DNA of 64,000 bases from Ga0077560 sp046330395. Its GTDB lineage: Bacteria > Actinomycetota > Thermoleophilia > Miltoncostaeales > Miltoncostaeaceae. The position numbers and the translations under genes were made by a program. Below the pieces are notes generated by a model. That model made no database searches. It had not been told where the DNA came from and was given only the letters and a program-made list of their open reading frames with translations. The stretch covers positions 1 to 64,000 of the forward strand of contig JAXLSS010000002.1 in NCBI GenBank assembly GCA_046330395.1, read 5' to 3'. This document shows, in pieces, positions 60,921 through 64,000 of the stretch (position 1 is the first letter of the stretch; the number at the start of each line of letters is the position of its first letter).

Positions 60921-61254
60921 GCGAGCCAGGCAGCCGCGGGCCGGAAACGGCCTGAGGAAAGTCCGGACACCGCAGAGCAGGGTGCTGGTTAACGGCCAGC
61001 GGGGGAAACCCCAGGGACAGTGCCACAGAAACGACACAGCCTCGGGTGCTCGCATCCGCGGCAACGGTGAAAAGGTGCGGTAAGAGCGCACCAGCGGTCT
61101 GGTGACAGGCCGGCTGGGTAAACCCCACCCGGTGCAAGGCCAAAACGGGACGTCACGGGTTGCTCGCCCAGTCCCAGGTCGGCCGCATGAGGCGTCTGGC
61201 AACAGGCGTCCCAGAGAGATGGCTGCCCACGACAGAATCCGGCTTACGGCTCGC
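60921..61254 (+). ncRNA. rnpB: RNase P RNA (class A)
   Basis: Ends pair as helix P1: GCGAGCC (60921-60927) with GGCTCGC (61248-61254). Conserved blocks are GAGGAAAGTCCGGAC near 60951, ACAGAAA near 61024, GGTAAGAG and AAACCCCACCCGGTGCAA in the middle, and AGAGAGATGGCTGCC with ACAGAATCCGGCTTAC at the 3' end. It is the catalytic RNA that trims tRNA 5' ends. TACCAT (60908-60913) is a -10-like box 7 bases upstream, inside the lexA-rnpB gap. Confidence 0.93.
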
Positions 61255-61258
61255 TACC

Positions 61259-61285
61259 CCGGTGCCCGCCTCGGCGGGTCACCGG
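61259..61285 (+). terminator. Hairpin after rnpB
   Basis: CCGGTG (61259-61264) pairs with CACCGG (61280-61285) and CCCGCC with GGCGGG inside, with one bulged T. Lies between rnpB and the convergent peptidase gene. Confidence 0.75.
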
Positions 61286-61298
61286 CATTGGGGCCGGC

Positions 61299-62429
61299 TC
61301 AGTGCGGGTGCCGGCGGACCTGGCCGGGCCGCGTCACCAGGATGCGGAAGCCTCGCGTGGTGGTGTTGCCGCGCGCGTCCGAGGCGGTGACCCTCAGCAG
61401 GTACCAGCCGGGCAGGTAGCGCTCCAGGTGCAGCAGCCCGTCGCCGCTGGGACTGCGGTTGGTGATGCGGTACCAGAACCGGGTCTCGGTGGTGTGCCGC
61501 GTCGACCCGAGGGTGTAGATGGTGTTGGCCGCGGCCCCCACCGGCAGCGTGTCCAGCTGCAGCATGGTGGTGAACGGCACCCCGATGCGGTGCGAGTGCA
61601 GGCCCTCGAAGCTGTAGCTCAGCCGGTACACGCCGGTCTCCAGATGCCACTGGGTCTGCAGGTCGGCCGCGTTGACCGCCAGCACGATGGGCCCGCTGGC
61701 CCAGGTGAGGGGCACCCGCACCCCGTTGGCGTCGTAGCCGATGACCCGGCGGATGACCGGGGGCGTGGTGTCGCGGTACCCCGTGGGGCCGCCGCCCACC
61801 AGGGGGTTCACCGGCACGCCGCGCGGCGAGGAGAACTCGGTGAGGTGCACGTGGTGCTGGCCGGGGTACACGCGGCCCACCACGGTGCGGTACGCGGTGA
61901 CGTAGGTGCCGGTGGGCACGGCGTCCGACACGTGCGCGTAGGCGAAGCTGCCCACCTTCACCTGCGTCTCGTACCCGGTGCCGCTGCGGACGGCCCATCC
62001 GGATTGCACGGCGTACACGGGCGTGCCGTCGCGCGCCGTGATGTCCAGGCCCGTGTGCACCACGCGGGTGCCCAGCGGGGACAGCTTGTCGGGGGAGTGG
62101 GTGATCAGCCACGTGAGGTCGCGGCTCTGCGGGGGCAGGCCGGTGTCCACCAGCCCGCGCGGCTCACCGAAGGTGGCGCGGATGGGGTGGGGGCGGTCGA
62201 ACGGCTTGATGGGCCACCGGAACGTGCGGCCGGTGACGGTGGCCGAGCCGATGGGCGCGCCGGTGCCGAAGGCCCGGGAGTCGCCGCCGGCCACGCTGGC
62301 GCCACCGGTGTGGATGCCGCCGCCGATGGCCGCCGCCAGGGTGACGGCCACCACGGTGCCCGTGGTGGTGCGCGCACGGACGAGGTGAGCTGGGCGAGCC
62401 TGACGGGGGACCTGGCATCCCCCGCGCAT
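61299..62429 (-). CDS. M23-type peptidase-like secreted protein
   Basis: A 376-aa protein with an N-terminal hydrophobic segment (VVAVTLAAAIGGGI). Zinc ligands of the LytM/M23 type are visible: VVHTGLDITARDGTPVYA (His-x3-Asp) and later HHVHLTEF (His-x-His). The region between them is longer than in a minimal M23 domain, and the C-terminal 150 residues form a beta-rich domain. It may cleave peptidoglycan or be a non-standard member; ordinary M23 activity is likely but not certain. Confidence 0.8.
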   Translation of the reverse strand: MRGGCQVPRQARPAHLVRARTTTGTVVAVTLAAAIGGGIHTGGASVAGGDSRAFGTGAPIGSATVTGRTFRWPIKPFDRPHPIRATFGEPRGLVDTGLPPQSRDLTWLITHSPDKLSPLGTRVVHTGLDITARDGTPVYAVQSGWAVRSGTGYETQVKVGSFAYAHVSDAVPTGTYVTAYRTVVGRVYPGQHHVHLTEFSSPRGVPVNPLVGGGPTGYRDTTPPVIRRVIGYDANGVRVPLTWASGPIVLAVNAADLQTQWHLETGVYRLSYSFEGLHSHRIGVPFTTMLQLDTLPVGAAANTIYTLGSTRHTTETRFWYRITNRSPSGDGLLHLERYLPGWYLLRVTASDARGNTTTRGFRILVTRPGQVRRHPH

Positions 62430-62473
62430 TCGACGGCCCGCCGCGCCATCCTCTCGGATGGCTGCACGGCGCG

Positions 62474-63169
62474 TTACAGGACGGTGGTCACCGCGCGGCT
62501 GCGTTCATCCATGGCCTGACGGAAACCGGCCGCCACGGCCGCCTGGATGTGGTCCAGCACCGCCAGCAGGCACGGCATGGCGCGCTCGTCCACCACGTCG
62601 CCACGGGCGATGGCGTCCTCGGTCTCCACGGCCAGCGCCGCCGTCAGACGCGTGATCTCCAGGGTCACCTGCACGCCGGAGTCGCTCTGCATGCCGCCGC
62701 GGAACCCGGCCACCTCGGCGCGCCCCACCGAGCGGTCCACGCTGCCCGTCTCCAGGGCGGCGGTGGTGACGCGCAGGTAGCGCACCACGCTGCGGCGCAG
62801 CGCCGGCTCGGTGGCCCGGGACCCCCAGGTGGCCACCGCGTCGTCGTAGCCCGCCACCATGCGCGCCACGATCTGATCGGTGCGGGCGTTGAGCTCGCGG
62901 GCCAGCGAGGGGCACGGCGGGATGTCGGTGGTGCCGGCCGAGCGCACGAACCGACGCACCCGCTCCGGCACGGGGGCGCCGCGCGAGGCCAGCCATTCCT
63001 TCAGCTCGTCCACGTCGAAGCGGCGGTGGCCCCCGACGGTGCGGTGTGACGGCAGCTGGCCCTGGTCGGCCCACCCCCGGACCGTGGCCACGCTCACCCC
63101 AAGCAGGGCCGCCGCCTCGCTCGCGGTCAAGGTCCGCGGAAGATCGCGACCCCTGCTCTGATCCGCCAT
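62474..63169 (-). CDS. MerR/BldC-like helix-turn-helix regulator
   Basis: A 231-aa protein. The N-terminal domain is a MerR-type or excisionase-like helix-turn-helix: LTASEAAALLGVSVATVRGWADQGQLPSHRTVGGHRRFDVDELKEWL. The C-terminal domain (about 75-230) is helical (ARELNARTDQIVARMVAGYDDAVATW, RYLRVTTAALETG) and could bind a ligand; it is not a known MerR effector domain. The upstream part of the ORF, from TTG 63285, is Arg/Asp-rich and unlikely to be translated, so ATG 63169 is chosen. Confidence 0.83.
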   Translation of the reverse strand: MADQSRGRDLPRTLTASEAAALLGVSVATVRGWADQGQLPSHRTVGGHRRFDVDELKEWLASRGAPVPERVRRFVRSAGTTDIPPCPSLARELNARTDQIVARMVAGYDDAVATWGSRATEPALRRSVVRYLRVTTAALETGSVDRSVGRAEVAGFRGGMQSDSGVQVTLEITRLTAALAVETEDAIARGDVVDERAMPCLLAVLDHIQAAVAAGFRQAMDERSRAVTTVL

Positions 63170-63251
63170 GACTCCCCTTCCGTGGTCGTCGTCCTGCGGA
63201 TCGTAACCCCGGAAAAATGCCGCAAAACAGCGGATTCCGCGAAACCCCCGA

Positions 63252-63443
63252 TCAGTCGCGCGATTTTCCGGCGGCGTCGCTCTCAAACGCCAATCTCGCC
63301 ACCACGACCGCCGTCACCACCACGGCGGCGCCCGTCAGGGCCGCGCCCAGCCGGGCACCGGCGGCCAGCGCCGTGCCGGTCATCACGATGGCCAGGCCGA
63401 TGGCCGCGGCCCACAGCCCCAGATCAGTTCCCGTCCACCTCAT
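63252..63443 (-). CDS. Small membrane protein, unknown
   Basis: A 63-aa protein with two hydrophobic helices (LGLWAAAIGLAIVMTGTALAAG, then ALTGAAVVVTAVVVARLAF) and a short charged tail. It overlaps the upstream acetyltransferase gene by 20 bases. Unknown function. Confidence 0.6.
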   Translation of the reverse strand: MRWTGTDLGLWAAAIGLAIVMTGTALAAGARLGAALTGAAVVVTAVVVARLAFESDAAGKSRD

Positions 63444-64000
63444 GCACCCCTCCGATGCGTTTCTCCATCAGTTGCAGGCCGGGGCTGCGGAACACCAGCC
63501 GGCCCAGGAACCAGGTGCGCCGCCGGCGCGGCACGAACCCCAGCCGCGTGTACAGGGGGATGGCGGCGGTGTTGTCCAGCGTCACCCACAGCGTCAGCCG
63601 GGTCTTGGACATGGCGCGGGCGCGGGCCTCCACCGCGTCCATCAACGCGGTGGCCACGCCGCGTCGCCGGGCGGTCTCCAGCACCCCCACCTCGCCCACG
63701 TGCGCCTCGTCCTCCTCCAGCCCCTGCTGGCGCAGCAGCGACAGCACCAGCACGGCGCGCACGGCAGTGGGCACGCCCACGCGCGCCGCCAGGCGGCGGC
63801 CGAAGCGCGGCGGCGGCAGCGTCTCCAGGGTGGCGATGTGGGCGGAGCCCACCGGCTCGCCGTCCAGTTCGGCCACCAGGAAGCCCGAGGCGCCCGCGGT
63901 GACCTCGTCGCGCACGATCCCGGCGATGCCCGCCTGGGCACGGGCCCCGAACGCCGGGCGGTACTTGGCCGCCAGGGCCGAGGCGAGGATCCCCGCGATC
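63424..64000 (-). CDS. GNAT family N-acetyltransferase, N terminus beyond the window
   Basis: The frame is open to the window end; its start lies further right. The visible 190 residues include strand and acetyl-CoA loop VGEVGVLETARRRGVATALMDAVEARA (the R-x2-G-x-G/A motif reads RRRGVA) and LWVTLDNTAAIPLYTRLGFVPRRR, as in GNAT acetyltransferases. The in-frame GTG 63915 is internal because homologous sequence continues upstream. Substrate unknown. Confidence 0.85.
   Translation of the reverse strand, partial: IAGILASALAAKYRPAFGARAQAGIAGIVRDEVTAGASGFLVAELDGEPVGSAHIATLETLPPPRFGRRLAARVGVPTAVRAVLVLSLLRQQGLEEDEAHVGEVGVLETARRRGVATALMDAVEARARAMSKTRLTLWVTLDNTAAIPLYTRLGFVPRRRRTWFLGRLVFRSPGLQLMEKRIGGVHEVDGN

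Overview
The window is very GC-rich and densely packed, with 4-base ATGA/GTGA gene overlaps, many GTG starts and many -10 boxes only 6 to 9 bases ahead of the start codon. The gene content (OpcA, a DivIVA coiled-coil protein, futalosine-pathway MqnD, a Gram-positive SOS box, AcuC, three-part PntAa/Ab/B) points to an actinobacterium. Class Thermoleophilia (Solirubrobacterales-like) is my best guess but is not proven from the sequence. || Layout. 1-7.6 kb: a tightly coupled cluster with an MDR dehydrogenase (cut by the window edge), a 6-pyruvoyl-tetrahydropterin-synthase-like protein, a GT4 glycosyltransferase, a methyltransferase, a UPF0104 membrane protein, a RibD-type reductase and GTP cyclohydrolase II. 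It is faced by a CDP-alcohol phosphotransferase/sulfatase fusion. This is the best candidate for an uncharacterised pathway: a GTP-derived pyrimidine or pterin that is reduced, glycosylated, methylated and perhaps linked to a lipid or polyol. 7.6-14.5 kb: a methyltransferase, YchF, a cyclase, AcuC, an HD-like protein, a Nudix hydrolase, TerC, OsmC and a CoA-binding protein. 14.5-17.9 kb: an AAA/DUF4143 ATPase behind three 23-bp-spaced repeats, then an ECF sigma factor with a SecD-P1-like membrane partner. 17.9-25.8 kb: the pentose-phosphate operon tkt-pgi-gnd-zwf-opcA-pgl, without tal. 25.9-28.8 kb: a FIST sensor coupled to a GAF-GGDEF-HD-GYP protein. 29-31.6 kb: a secreted sedolisin and a GFA protein. 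31.8-34.7 kb: transhydrogenase genes whose first 2.2 kb are riddled with small indels. 34.8-42.8 kb: UspA, GuaB (frameshifted), two lipoproteins, a LuxR-type regulator, an SRPBCC/MarR pair with a 32-bp palindrome, a CitE-like lyase, DivIVA and a Crp regulator. 42.9-48.7 kb: a membrane protein, a Cys-rich protein, MqnD (frameshifted), a cupin, two GGDEF proteins, a thioesterase, SecG, a 49-aa membrane protein and tRNA-Leu. 48.7-53.9 kb: a LysR unit, a P-loop kinase, ars genes, a SHOCT protein and a VOC protein. 54-56.8 kb: an ATP-dependent DNA ligase (frameshifted) that runs directly into a 5'-truncated sigma factor gene and its partner. 56.9-64 kb: an LCP protein, a zinc metallopeptidase, LexA with an SOS box, RNase P RNA, an M23-type peptidase, a MerR-like regulator, a small membrane protein and a GNAT acetyltransferase (cut by the edge). 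|| Caution: single-base indels, often in C or G runs, break several genes that should be functional (guaB, mqnD, ligase, pntAB, the ATPase, the anti-sigma-like gene). Sequencing or consensus error is the simplest explanation, so I describe these genes as whole genes with visible frameshifts.
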